A DNA stretch of 64,000 nt from Buddleja alternifolia (GCA_019426215.1 CM033394.1:45134423-45198422); one strand, 5' to 3'. Positions 1 through 11,609 are shown, counted from the first letter of the stretch. Program-made: numbers and translations. The notes: generated by a model from the letters alone, not told the origin.

Positions 1-529
1 TTTAAATTTTTTTTAGAAAATAGTCAATCACATAATATAATATAAATTCATAAGACGTTTATTGTACATTTAATGACCTAATGCATGTCTATGAAATTTA
101 AGTGAAAAATAAATCATTTCACCATAAATATGGATAGTAGATACAAATCATACCAACCTCTCACCCAACAAATCTTGGTAGCCCAACACCATAGGATTCT
201 GTCCAAATATAGCATTACTTTTTTATGTCGGCAATGGTTTAATTAGTTGCCAAGCCAGCATCATTAAAGGTTGTTTTAAATGAATTGTTAGTTAGGTGAC
301 AACAAAGTTGAAAGATGGAAAACTTGAAGAAGTATCTAGATGAATTCTTAGTCGGTTCAATTCTGAGATATTTTGTCTATTCATGTATATGTGCTCTGCA
401 TATAAACTCAACACCAAAATTGGATAAACATACTAGAATTGGGCGGCTTCGATATCAATTAAAAACAATTCAAGTACTTATATTCGACAATACGTTATGG
501 TTAACTAGTTTGCATTTTTGACTATCAAT

Positions 530-720
530 TAAGTGGTTATACTGAGGTTCCAAAACTATGAGATCTCGAGTTCGAACCCTTCTAAAACAGTGGATGCTTC
601 TCCACTTTCCTGATTAGTGGTTAATTAAGTATAGCTCATTTTAATCATCTTTCCTTGTATGTGTCTTGGATGATCCACTAGGCACAAATTAATTGTTAAT
701 TTGTTGATATTTGTAAACAT
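530..720 (+). repeat. Possible tRNA-derived SINE remnant
   Basis: The stretch GAGTTCGAACCC near 575 matches a Pol III box B (GGTTCGANNCC). A weak box A-like segment lies about 30 bases upstream. No target-site duplication or clean tail was found, so this is a decayed or partial copy at best. Confidence 0.3.
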
Positions 721-1120
721 AACCCATATTAAGAAAACCCCAAAAAATCCATACCGCGACATTTGTGGAAATTAGTTATTAATGATATGGTGGCAGGATT
801 TAATTAGACAACTTTTATTGTAATATGAATAATGTGGGGTTAAAAACGTGATGATATTCAGCCAATAAAAATGAATAATTGAAATGTTTGAGTAACAAAT
901 ATTATTGTTGGTAGTGGGGGCTTTAGATTGGTTGTTGCCAACCTGCCCCATTAGGGTTATTGTCTTGTACCTTGTCCTTGGATTGGTACTATATATGAAT
1001 GACGTGGTTGCCACGTCGCCCCTACGTTAAAACATGGTGCGAAATCAACTCGAAATCATTATGACTAAACCCTAAGATGGACTAAGTTTAATGGACCCAA
1101 TCCAACATATTGCATCGGAT

Positions 1121-1405
1121 GTAGGAGTATGATGATAGAATGGGACCTTTGATCCCGTCCATCTTTAAATTACCCCTCGATTTAGTTTTCAAATATAGAG
1201 TTTGTACGATATGAACTGAAATTAATTGGTACTTATGTATGCGTATGTGTAGGAGTATGATGATAAAAGAAATCAAAATCATCTTAATCCGATGGTATAT
1301 GGTAGCCTGAGACCATTGATTCGAGCCATCTTAGAACTACACCTCAATTAATCGGTATTCAAATATAGAGTTAATATGATATGGACTGAAGTTTAGTGGT
1401 ACTTA
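1121..1405. repeat. Imperfect tandem repeat, two ~130-150 bp units
   Basis: Both units start with GTAGGAGTATGATGATA and share in order a 'CCATCTT...CACCTC' block, TTCAAATATAGAGTT, and a GATATG(A/G)ACTGAA block followed by GGTACTTAT. The units run about 1121-1245 and 1252-1405. No coding potential is evident. Confidence 0.65.
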
Positions 1406-2789
1406 TAGATGAGTATTTATTTACAAATTCGACTTGTGTTTCTAATTCTCTAAATTTAAGTAAAAATAATATATAATTGTTAAGAGGATGATTGAAACTG
1501 ACTCTAGTAATATTGTAATGAAATCAAAGTTATCATACACATATTTATTCTCAATTACATTTTAACAATCCTAAATTACCCTTAATAAATTTGAACCCAA
1601 AAAATTGTGCGGCTAAAAGAAATGCTTTTCGCGTTTTGGTTATAAGGGGTAATCTTGTATCTTTCAGAAGTCAGTTGATTTTCAATTTCTTTTTTACAAA
1701 CATTGGTCTTTCAACCTTTTTGCAGTGTGCATCTTGTGTTTGCAAACTTTACTAACCTCTAATTGTTACTCACTTTTAATCATTATTCATATATAAATAG
1801 AATAATTTGCAAACACTCCTATAGTTCAGTTGCATAAGTCAATTTTAGAGTGCTCTGAATCACGATTCCACATGCCACCTGCCTACACACATCTAGGATC
1901 ATGAACATGGCACTAGGTTGGCAGGAATTTGGGTCGTTCTCGAAAGAACTTTTGACGATTTAAAAATTTATATGAATAAAATGTAATATTCTATTTAATT
2001 TACATATAAACTTCGTGTTACAAACAATTAAGGAAAATACTTCTCGATTTCAAGTTGTTGAGATTGTTCATCTCGTATTTCATATTATAACAAAAAGCAA
2101 ACCCTCAGTCTTCACACCCATCCATACTCATAGCCACAAATATAGTCACCCAACTTTGTTTTTTAGCATATCCCATGTATTCGGTTATCTGTTGACGCAG
2201 CAAGTTTGGTTTGGAAATCTTTAAGGAATCGTGGCTCGTGGTCCTAAACTCTCTCTGTGTACATGTCCATGGACCATTCAAGGAAAGTTCTGTACTTGTA
2301 CGGTTATATACACACAAAATGACATATTTCTCATCTTATGATTTTGCATATCATGACTTTGCATATGATATATAACTCATATAATAGCATTGTCTTATAT
2401 TGGTTTGGCGGTAAGTTCTCCGTATCTTACATGAATGTCATGAGTTTTAACATTACTAAGGACGTAGACTAGGTCACTTTATGTGGGTATAATATACCTT
2501 GGTTAATTGGTGATTAGATTCAGTGAGGATTATAATTTATTTCCTAATGTATTGTTGGAATATGTATCCCGACGCGGTTAAGCTATATGTCCAACAAGAT
2601 TTGGCTAAAAGAACATTATGTAACTTATGTTTCCTTTATAGGGTAGCCACAGTACATTTCACCTGATTTAATCTATAAACTAGCAAAAAGGAAAAAGATA
2701 AAAAAAACAAATATATGATGAGAGAAAATCAAGAAGCCTCGTGAGTAAGTATATAATTTAGTTTGCTTCCACATTATGTGATTCTATTA

Positions 2790-3030
2790 ACACAGTGGTC
2801 TAGTGGTGAATTTATTTCTAGCTTCCTGCTTGAATATCACAAATTCGAGCCTTATTTAAGAGTTAAGACGTAAATCTCATCATTGTAGTGGATGTATTAA
2901 GAGTTGGAGAACGCACTTGAGGTTAGGATTAAGTCGTTTTTCCTGATGAGTTGAGGATGCTATGGTGACGAAGATTCAATGCGCTTTGGCCTCAAGCACA
3001 TTCCGTGACGATTAGATTTTTTTTATTGAG
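2790..3030 (+). repeat. tRNA-derived SINE
   Basis: A box A-like motif (AGTGGTCTAGTGGTGA near 2794) is followed by a box B-like motif (AAATTCGAGCC near 2839), the internal Pol III promoter of tRNA-derived SINEs. A body of about 170 bases and a T/A-rich end follow. Flanking sequences at about 2665-2760 and 3050-3140 resemble each other (both contain ACAAATATATGA), suggesting a duplicated flank. Exact ends are uncertain. Confidence 0.5.
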
Positions 3031-3180
3031 ATAACTAGTCGTGAAAATTTACATGATCAAGCTTTTAAACTAGCCAAGAGAAGAAAAAAACAAATATATG
3101 ACGAGAGAAAATGAAGACGCTTGGCTAGCAATCCCTTTAAACTTTATTCCGATGTTTTTTTGCCCTTTTCTTCTTTGGCT

Positions 3181-3234
3181 GAATAAGCTTTATTTAATTA
3201 TCAAAACAAAAGGAAAAAAAGAATAAGCTTTATT
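3181..3234. mobile_element. Micro retro-insertion with 14-bp TSD
   Basis: GAATAAGCTTTATT occurs at 3181-3194 and again at 3221-3234. It flanks a 26-nt A-rich insert (3195-3220) ending in AGGAAAAAAA. This is the expected footprint of a severely 5'-truncated LINE or SINE insertion made by target-primed reverse transcription. Confidence 0.6.
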
Positions 3235-3886
3235 CCGATGTGGAAGGCTTTGCTGAGCTGGTTCCATGACAGCCAATAGGATTATGGCTCTTGGAATTAC
3301 CCAAGAGTCGTCAATAAAAGTTAAAGGGAAATTAAGAATATTATGGCTCACACTTGTTTTAACGTGGCCCATAAGATCACAAAAAGAAAAAAAATATTTT
3401 AATACAAAATATAATGCACATTAAAGAGAGGAGAGACCCGTGGCCACGTAAGTCGGCGAGAATTCTTTGGTACACCCGATTCTGAACACCAACTAGTGTG
3501 GATTTGACATATCAACAATCTTATATATATCATTTGCTGATGTGGCAAAATTTCACACTATTTGGTGCACGATACACTGGGTGTCCCTAATAATTTTCTA
3601 TGTAATCAAATAAAAGTTATCTTATAATGTAATGATGTATCATGATTTCACATGATAAGTATAATTTATTTATTTATTTCGTGAATGAATTGGGACGAAT
3701 AGAATAAAGTAGAAGTTATGATTTCCTTTATTTCACTATTTTTTTGAAGAATTTATTTCACTATTTTAAGAATCTTTAGATTCAAACATGAGTGAGAATC
3801 TTATGGTCAATCTTAATTAGACAAAAGGAGTTATAGTAGTAATGATGTAATTTTTTGTCCAATAACAAAATCCATATAGATAGGGA

Positions 3887-5062
3887 CATGCAAAATCTAT
3901 GCTTTATGGGTGTTTAATTTAAAACCCAATGCCATTGCACTTCTATGGATGTAAGTTTATTTACAAAAGTGTTTTTGGTTGGTAATTAATTTTTAAAATT
4001 CCATCTTGTAGGTAGAACATAATAAAATCTTCTAACAACTTTCTTTTTCACATTTTGTATCAAAAGTCATTTGTATACTAACCAAACTCTTTGCATTTAT
4101 GAAAACACATGTTGAAAATATCCATATATATTGAAAAACCAATCCATAAATAGGCTAGTCAGTCGAGAAGTGGATTCTGACGCATTATATTTTAGATTTT
4201 TCAATTCCGAAATAATGTATCACTTTTGTATTCTATTTCACCTATATAAGATAAATATATATAATTCATGGAGATAATGGCAGACACCCCCTCAATTATG
4301 AGGTGATGTACACTTTGCCCCCTAACTTATTGAAATGTACATTTTGCCCCCTCACTTATCATAAAATGTGCACTTCACCCCCTCGGGCAACTCGGATAGG
4401 GGCAAAGTACTACAAAACACATAAGTGAGGAGGAAAAATGCTACAAAAACACATAAGTCAGGGGGCAAAGTGCTACAAAGACACATGAGTCAGAGGGCAA
4501 AAGTCCAATTTTTATGATAAGTGTGGTGCCTGAATCTACCCGAACTGCCCGAGGGGGTGAAGTGCACATTTTATGATAAGTGAGGGGGCAAAGCGCACAT
4601 TTCAATAAGTTAAAGGGCAAAGTGCACATCACCCCATAACTGAGGGGGTGTCTGCTATTATCCCTAATTCATGTCAATCTTTGTATTTTTTTACAATTCT
4701 ATCCATGCATGCATCACGTAGATGAAGTGAAATCTTCAAACTCCAACAATATAAAAGAAAAAAATCTTGTTGTAAGTAATTAAACATTTGAGTCTAAACC
4801 TTCGTGGTCTAGACTAGGGAAGGTTAGGGTTTACTCCCTACTCCACACTTATTGTTGAAAAATAATTTAAAAAAATCCAAAAATTAAAATATGATATAAA
4901 TATTGACTGAGATTGAAAGTCGTGGCTCATTGTAAACCCTATAGTGAATCTAACTGCAATAACCTTAATTAACTGACTATTTAGGTTATAGTATTAAGAG
5001 GTTAGGTGTACGTTTTTGCTATATTAGTTGACGAGGAATCTAGTTGATTCACATTCAATAAT
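3887..5062. repeat. Segmental duplication, copy 1 (carries a MITE)
   Basis: Starting around CTATGCTTTATGGGTGTTTA and ending at GATTCACATTCAATAA, this block aligns collinearly with 7632-8395. Copy 1 is longer mainly because of the MULE-type MITE at 4270-4664. The ends lack TG/CA and no primer-binding site adjoins, so I do not read the pair as LTRs. Confidence 0.75.
4270..4664. mobile_element. MULE-type MITE with long terminal inverted repeats
   Basis: The element is almost wholly palindromic. Its left arm (GGAGATAATGGCAGACACCC onward) is matched over more than 100 bases by the reverse complement of the right arm ending GTGTCTGCTATTATCCC. It is flanked by ATAATTCAT / CTAATTCAT (8/9), consistent with a Mutator-type 9-bp target duplication. 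The homologous block at about 8010-8030 in duplication copy 2 lacks the element, giving an empty site. The minus-strand ORF across it (4441-4632) is a by-product of the repeat. Confidence 0.8.
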
Positions 5063-5139
5063 AATAAAAAACTAACGTGAATCTCGTGCTATGCACCGGT
5101 ACATATTATATTTATGTGGAATGTTACAGTTATAGTTTC

Positions 5140-5315
5140 GGGAATACCAATTAGTTCAGTTGGTAAGGATTGTGGATTCTATTCCCTCTATCGATGTGAG
5201 AACAATGCTGATGGATAAGTACCTCTGTAAGTGATTTTTAGTCTTGAAGGCGTCCCTTGACCCATGATAGGTGACAGGAGCCGAATCTACCCAAATTTTT
5301 GTTCATCCAAAAAAA
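5140..5315 (+). repeat. tRNA-derived SINE with TSD
   Basis: The element starts GGGAATACCAATTAGTTCAG, with box A-like TTAGTTCAGTTGGTAAGG. It contains a box B-like GGATTCTATTCCC and ends in CATCCAAAAAAAA. Flanks CAGTTATAGTTTC (5127-5139) and AGCTATAGTTTC (5316-5327) are a 12-13 bp target duplication with one mismatch. Length of about 176 bp is typical of plant SINEs. Confidence 0.75.
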
Positions 5316-5327
5316 AGCTATAGTTTC

Positions 5328-6660
5328 TTTTCTTTCATTTTAAGAGTGATTGTTTCTTGTATAATTAAAAAAATATATAATGCTACAATTATTACTTTCT
5401 CATAATTCTATCAGAATTTATCGAAAAAGTGAATATTTTTGAAATTGATCTATTTAAGTTGATCTAATAGCTAATAGAGGTAGTTTAAGTTGAATTTGAC
5501 TTAGACTATAGGATATAATTAACACAATAGCTACATTTATAAAAAGTCGAATATTTCTTAATTAATTACATGAAATAATGCATGACGCCCACATACTATC
5601 AAGTATATCAATTGTTATATTTAATGAAATAAATTTTACTTGTGACAACTCTAAGTTAAGTTGTGTTTCTGATGAGAATTATTCTTCTAGTAATACCTAA
5701 TTAATTTAAACTATTTAAAACATAAGCTCAATAAATTAGAAAATGTGTGAATACTCATCTTTCATCTGTATTTTTGTCTAATGTTGTTTCCTATTCATTT
5801 TCTTAGTACCTTCTCATTTATCTTAGTTTATAATGAATTAGAGAGAAAACTTCCATATTTTAAAGGAAATTGTAGTTAAAGTGCCATGAACAATTTAATC
5901 TAAAGTCGCTTGGCATCACGGTGCTCATTTATCCTTCCCATTTTTCTCCTTCCATTATAAAAGAAAAAATTAAGTTATCACTCCTTTGTAAAAGACATAA
6001 ATACCTTCATGAAAATCGGTGTTTTGGAATATAATATGTTAAAATATAAATAATAATTTTTAAGTTAAACAAAAAAGGGTTTACCCCTAAGATGATAGTC
6101 TACTTTCTTCCACTAATAAAAACACATTCATCTAAGATATAACAGGAAAAGGAAAATTATGCAATTGAAAAATGACAAAAAGAAAAGGAATAAATTCATA
6201 ACCAAGCTTGAAGTGGTCCTAAAAGTTTATTGGGAGTAAAAGCTTCCTTGATGCATAATTAAGTTATTACATGACATAAGAAATTTGTTGAAAATAGATC
6301 CAATACATAGAGATATTAGTAGATTTTAAAGCTTTCACGCTTGTAATTTCGTGATCACTAAGTATAAATTGTATAATTAACGAAAGACGAAGCTAAGCTA
6401 TAGTGCTTCCATTTATTTCTTTTAAACAAATGGCCAAGTCGGGAATGAAAGGACAAATAAGTTAAAAATATTTTTCTACTAATATTTTTCTTCATCCATG
6501 CGGCACACATCTCAATCCTTGTAGTAATTAAGAGAGTCAACTCTTCTCGGCTGAATAATCAAATGCCGCACACACTCAATTATCCAATTTAGGCGCGTCA
6601 AAATTAATTTGTAGAAACACTTCTTCATGGGAGATTAAACAAACTTCATTGAAAAAAATG
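5328..6660. other. Gene-free AT-rich stretch
   Basis: No coding sequence, RNA gene or clear transposon end is recognisable. The short minus ORF at 6358-6540 matches no family I know and lacks supporting splice or codon context. Confidence 0.5.
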
Positions 6661-6664
6661 TGTG

Positions 6665-7330
6665 AATACTCATCTCACATATATTTAAGTTGGTATATAT
6701 TTAAATTTAAGTTGATCACATATTACAATTCAAATACGAAAACAAGTAAAAGGGATAAAAAGAAAATTATATGATTAAAATATGAAACTGAAAATAAAGA
6801 ATTAAAGAAAGATGGGAATTTAACTTGGATGGTTGTATGAAGCCAATCATACTCAACTATTAAAAAATCTTAAATGTAATAGAACAATACAATTAACGAC
6901 TAAAATGAATACATATAATGATATCGAGGATTGTTAAATGTTAATTTATGATGATATTCTGGATGATGAATCAAGATGAAGATTTAGAGATTAGACAGAC
7001 TCCATTTAAGGAAAAGTCTAATAGAAAAAAATTAAAAGTGAACAGATTATTTCTTTGATCACATATTATAATTCAATTATTTAAGCAAGTAAAAGGGATT
7101 TAAAAAAAAACTATCAAATTAAAATAAAAAATTAAAGAAAGATGAGAATTTTACTTGTACGTGGATGGCTGTATGAAGCAAAATCATACTCAACTATCAA
7201 TAGAAAAATACAATGAACCAAAACTAAAATTGACATATAATATTGAGAGTTGTAAAATATTAATTTACCATGATATTCTTGACGACCAATCAAGATGAAG
7301 ATTTGGAGAAACATGAAGAGCAAATGATGA
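6665..7330. repeat. Imperfect tandem duplication, ~300 bp units
   Basis: Unit 1 (about 6710-6995) and unit 2 (about 7055-7305) share, in order, TTGATCACATATTA, AAGTAAAAGGGAT, AATTAAAGAAAGATG, TGTATGAAGC, AATCATACTCAACTAT and AATCAAGATGAAGATTT. Divergence is substantial, so the duplication is old. Unit 2 lies immediately before segmental duplication copy 2. Confidence 0.7.
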
Positions 7331-7631
7331 ATAAAATAAGGAGCGATGACTAACGATTAAATTTTCCTCTTGTTTGCCTTTAAATTTATTAAGTCTAGAA
7401 TTCAAAAGTGAAAGTCATTATGATATTGATGAGGTAAAACGTAATTGTTGGTATTTTATTAGAAATGAAAAAAAAATTATTATGGAAAATAAGACCTCTA
7501 ACATGCCAATCTATCAAGATAGCCGTATTATGCAATTCTGAAAGTTTATATTCTTCTTTTATGGTAAATATGTTAGCTGCCAATTTGTGTATTTCCTTAA
7601 TTTCTATCATGGTAAATCTATGATATTTTTG

Positions 7632-8395
7632 CACATGGTAAATCTATGCTTTGTGGGTGTTTAGTTTAAAACTTAATGCCAGTGCATTTCTATGGATGTA
7701 CGTTTATTTACAAAAGTGTTTTTGGTTGGTAATTAATTTTTAAAATTCCATGTTGTAGCTAGGACATAATAAGATCTTCTAATAACTTTCTTTTTCACAT
7801 TTGTATCAGAAGTCATTTGTACACTAACCAAACTCTTTACATTTATGAAAACACATGTTGATAATATCCATATATATTGAGAAACCAATACATAAATAGG
7901 CTAGTTAGTCGAGAAATGGATTTCATTATATTTTAGATTTTTCAATTCCGAAATGATGTATCACTTTTGTAATCTATTTCACCTATATACGATAAATATA
8001 TATATATATATATATATATAATCCATATCAATCTTTATATTTTTTTACAATTCTATCCATGCATGCATCACGTAGATCAAGTGAAATTTTCAAACTCCAA
8101 CACTATAAAAGAAAACAATAAAAAATTGTGTCTAAAGCTTCATGGTCTAGATTAGGGGGAGGTTAGGGTTTGCTCCCTACTCCACACTTATTGTTGAAAA
8201 ATGATTAAAAAAATCCAAAAATTAAAATATGATATAAATATTGACTGAGATTGAAAGTCGTGGCTCATTGTAAACCCTATAGTGAATCTAACTGCAATAA
8301 TTAACTGACTATTAGGTTATAGTATTAAAAGGTTAGGTGTACGTTTTTGCTATACTATTTGAAGAGAAATCTAGTTGATTCACATTCAATAAAAT
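7632..8395. repeat. Segmental duplication, copy 2 (MITE-free)
   Basis: Collinear with 3887-5062 from CTATGCTTTGTGGGTGTTTA to GATTCACATTCAATAA. At the place where copy 1 carries its MITE this copy reads through a single target sequence (AATCCAT) after an expanded AT microsatellite (about 7990-8022). It therefore preserves the pre-insertion allele. Confidence 0.75.
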
Positions 8396-8870
8396 AATAA
8401 ATTATCAGCTTGTCTTTATTTATTTGCAATAATTAATGTACAACGGTCTATATGTTATCCCCAAATTAATTAACATATGAGTATATAATAAATATCATAG
8501 TGGAACCAATGAGATTATATGTACCACTAAATCAAATGATAATATTGTTTTTTAGTACCTAACAAACAAATTGAATTAAGAAAGTAATTGCCTAAACAGT
8601 TCTAGTTTGACTGATACGAAGTCTTTTAATTGATAGTTAATTTAAAAACTTTTGGTTTAATGTATTTTTCATATTTATCTAACTATATCATCAAATATCC
8701 TCTAATTAACCCCATTAAGTATTCAATAAAAGCATAGCTTATTAATCTCTTTTTAAATTCTACTTATACTAATAATTTTAACATATATATATATATATAT
8801 AATTGCACTTAGACAAAATATATATCATGAATCCAAAATAATATAATTTGTCAAGATAATATATCTTGAC

Positions 8871-9344
8871 GGAGAAAATTATAAAACTAGTCTCATAACT
8901 CACGAGAAAAACAACTTTGGTACCAAACTTTTTAAAATGACAATAATAGTTTCATATCTTAATTTAAGATTACAAAGTTAGTCTCATCGTCACTTATGAA
9001 CGAAAAATAAAAGGGTAAAGTTGTTTTTGGAGGGAAACAAAGTACTAAACACCTTTTATTTATTTTTAAGGTCAAACACACATACAAAAGTGGGCAGGCA
9101 GGTGGGAGAAAGCACATTAGAGCCATCACGTGTTTTGAAGCCATGTTATGTTTTGAATTGTGTTTGTTTGACCTTAAATATAAATAAAAGAAGTTTGTTA
9201 CTTGACTTTCCTCAAAAACCAACTCCATCCTTTTATTTTCCACCAAAAAATATTGCTATAGTTGGGTGGGGGAGTCGGATTTAATGGTCAAAGTTGTTTT
9301 TTCCGTCCATAATTGATGGAGGGACTAGTTTTGTATTTTTTCTC
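8871..9344. mobile_element. Foldback MITE, MULE-like
   Basis: The termini GGAGAAAATTATAAAACTAG and (reverse complement) GAGAAAAAATACAAAACTAG are inverted repeats. A second long inverted pair lies inside (about 9011-9095 versus 9160-9245), so the whole element folds into one hairpin. TATCTTGAC (8862-8870) and TATCATGAC (9345-9353) match at 8/9, the Mutator-type TSD length. The overlapping opposite ORFs at 8959-9246 and 9021-9284 are products of the palindrome, not genes. Confidence 0.75.
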
Positions 9345-9467
9345 TATCATGACAACATGACAAGATACAGATACAAATATAAATACAATATAATGCTTTT
9401 ATAAATACCAACTCGAATGCAAAAGAGAGTGAACAAGCTCGAAAAGGCCTCTTAATTTTTTTTATTT

Positions 9468-9699
9468 TTTTTTGGTATATACCAGGGTTTTTTTTTCAGC
9501 CGGACGCCGGAGACTATTTTCCTTCGAGGCGTAGAGATCACCGCAGTGGGTTTTGCCTCTCCCAACAAAGCTTTTTCCATACACATGAGTTTTGTCTCTC
9601 GCAACAAAGTCTTTTCCATACACAACGCCAGGAATCAAACCCTGGACAAATGTTTAAGGAACTCAACTATTTACCAATTGTGCTGGACCTTGTTGGTTG
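9468..9699 (-). repeat. tRNA-derived SINE, minus strand
   Basis: Read on the minus strand, the 5' end has a box A-like AGCACAATTGGTAAATAG, then box B-like AGGGTTTGATTCC, a body of about 150 bases and an A-rich tail (oligo-T on the plus strand). The A/T-rich flanks at 9448-9467 and 9700-9719 are similar enough to be an imperfect ~20-bp target duplication. Confidence 0.65.
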
Positions 9700-9934
9700 C
9701 TTCTTAAATTTTTTATTTCATTGTTAAATAGATATTATTATCATTGAACATATGGATATATATATTATTAAATATGAAGTAACTAACAATATTAATAAAT
9801 TCACGAGTGGATTGCAAATAAAAGTAATGGAGTTTGAGATTGGCTTGATGAAGGACTAGAGCTAGCGTTAAAAAAGCACTACTAACGAATCAATTCGACT
9901 CCAATTACATTCTTAAATTAGACTATACTAAATA

Positions 9935-9982
9935 CGTCATACATAATTTTTTTTTTTTTTTGGTAGACCGTCATACATAATT
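9935..9982. mobile_element. Micro retro-insertion with 14-bp TSD
   Basis: CGTCATACATAATT occurs at 9935-9948 and 9969-9982. The 20-nt insert between is a run of 13 T followed by GGTAGAC; on the minus strand it reads GTCTACC plus poly(A). The tail resembles the ...TACCAAAAAA 3' end of the L1-like LINE at 45.3 kb. Confidence 0.65.
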
Positions 9983-10463
9983 GATTCTTATATCGGATAC
10001 TTAGAACTCCTTAATAACCAGTGACAAAAAACGGGGTTAAGTCGAGGACGTAAGCCACTATAAAAAAGATAATGATTTTCCCCTTTTGATTGCGTAAGGA
10101 ATGTACGTCACTCATTTCCTCAAAGGTGAAGCTGATTTGGACATCACTTTTCATTGCAATTTCTTTGAAAATTAAATGAGAGAAACCAATCGACCAACTT
10201 ATGTAAACTTATATATTCCCTTTGCGTTACAGACAATTTTCCAGGATTTAGGCTTTTGTGTCTCATCATTTAAGTCTCCCATTTGTATTAGATATTCTAA
10301 TAAATTGCTACTTACGTTACGTCTTTTCCTTTATTTTTGCCATAACCTAAATTTTGATAGTATGTGATTATCTATTTTTTTATTACTAATATATATGTAG
10401 GGTCAAACGTTGCATATGTATCAAAAGCTATTACTATTTGTTTGGGATCGGTTGTGTCGCTAC

Positions 10464-10547
10464 AAGAAAACAACGTTTCAAAGACGAAGAATATATTTTT
10501 AAAGAAGATTGAAACAACAATTTTCATCTCAAATTATGTGGCTGAAA
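10464..10547. repeat. Host tandem unit 1, left part (before copia-1)
   Basis: The sequence AAGAAAACAACGTTTCAAAG to GTGGCTGAAA is repeated at about 26689-26773. There it runs straight on into the sequence found here only after copia-1 (from 17132). This half-unit plus 17132-17462 makes one copy of a short tandem duplication. Confidence 0.8.
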
Positions 10548-11246
10548 TGTAAAACTTAATTTGAGATACATACTTGAACCGAGCTGAAATTATTGAAGGA
10601 TTGGTCCAAGTGGTAAGCAGTTCGGTTACGCTTAAACAAGGTCTCGGGTTCGATTCCTTGTGTACGTAGTTACCCCCGTTGGGAGACTTACCCACCAGGC
10701 CAGGTGTGCGACCCGGGTCGACCAACAGATTAGTCCGACAATGTCCGGGATACTGTGGTAGGCAACCAAAAAAATTAATCATTAACTCATATAGAATCTT
10801 GAATAAATAATTGTTACGTAAAACAAAAAATACTTACTTGATGCGGAATTAGCCATAACCTTCAATAACCTTTATTCGCCTTAGCTTGAATTATTTGGAA
10901 CCAAATTGATTTCTCTCCCTTAACCCTAAACTTAATATCACAGAGAACTTTAACGGAATAGTTTTCTTTATTCTGTGTGTTCTTAATAGGTAGAGAGAAG
11001 ACCAATTTATAGATTACAACTTTAAATCTGGTACGTCCGTCATATACCAAAATGAATGGCTTAGATTTAATCTACAATTAAATGAGAATCTTACCAAATA
11101 GGAGAAACTTGCTAAGAAAGAAACCAATTACTTGATCGGAAAGCCAATCAATTAACATTAATGATAGAATATGATCAACTTACAAATCAATTAAATTGAT
11201 TAACTTTCCTATTATATATGGTCAACTTTCGGACCATATTCTTACA
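10548..11246 (-). repeat. Copia-1 3' LTR (with SINE inside)
   Basis: Begins TGTAAAA and ends CTTACA on the plus strand. It matches the other LTR from ATTAATCATTAACTCATATA to the end. It is longer because of a SINE at about 10596-10773. It also keeps a ~36-nt segment (about 11155-11190), bounded by AATCAATTA direct repeats, that is missing from the other LTR. Confidence 0.85.
10596..10773 (+). repeat. tRNA-derived SINE inserted in the copia-1 LTR
   Basis: Box A-like TGGTCCAAGTGGTAAG and a textbook box B (CGGGTTCGATTCC) are spaced as in tRNA, followed by a GC-richer body and an A-rich end (CAACCAAAAAAA). The sequence is absent from the opposite LTR. Flanks AAATTATT and AAATTAAT could be a short, diverged target duplication. 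It is a SINE rather than a tRNA gene because the tRNA 3' half does not fold into an acceptor stem. Confidence 0.7.
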
Positions 11247-11609
11247 TTCTCCCACTTGGTCCGATAGTTCATAACATTTTATAGTATAACATTAGGCGCG
11301 CATAAATAAATCTCATAATGCCATTCTTCATCATAACTGACTTTAACATAATAAATCACGTAGTGAGAGTTATGGCGGTCATACACTTTAAATTTGCATA
11401 CTCCCTTCCATATACTACCACACTAGAAACTTATCATGCTAGGTCACATACGTTATATATAAATAACATGATGTCCACGTAATTGTCTTAAAGACACATT
11501 AGTTTCTTGTTCAAACATCAAGCGTGCACAAACATAAGGAACAAAAAATAATCAATAAAATCAGAAACATATCATTAACGAGCCCATGAGTGTGTTAACA
11601 TCATCATAA

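Larger units (their letters stand above)
1..2789. other. Gene-free AT-rich stretch
   Basis: No open reading frame here resembles a protein family I know, and the short frames are low-complexity or unsupported. It contains a possible SINE remnant near 530-720, an imperfect tandem repeat at 1121-1405, and isolated AT-rich sequence. The tract around 2400-2560 has a tRNA-like box A look (TGGTTTGGCGGTAAG) but no convincing box B. Confidence 0.6.

Noticed and set aside
1621..1835. TTTGCAAAC-type motifs suggesting a MITE like that in the J-domain intron
   Set aside because: Only scattered single motifs; no inverted terminal pair or TSD could be fixed.
3887..8395. The duplicated blocks as LTRs of one element
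   Set aside because: No TG...CA termini, no primer-binding site or purine tract, and no pol sequence between them.
10440..10480. CGCTACAAGAAAAC resembles the CACTA transposon end CACTACAAGAAAA
   Set aside because: Only one mutated end was seen, without 3-bp TSD, partner terminus or subterminal repeats.
10600..10665. tRNA-like sequence with good box A and box B
   Set aside because: It continues into a SINE body with an A-rich end, is absent from the other LTR and lacks an acceptor-stem complement, so I do not call a tRNA gene.
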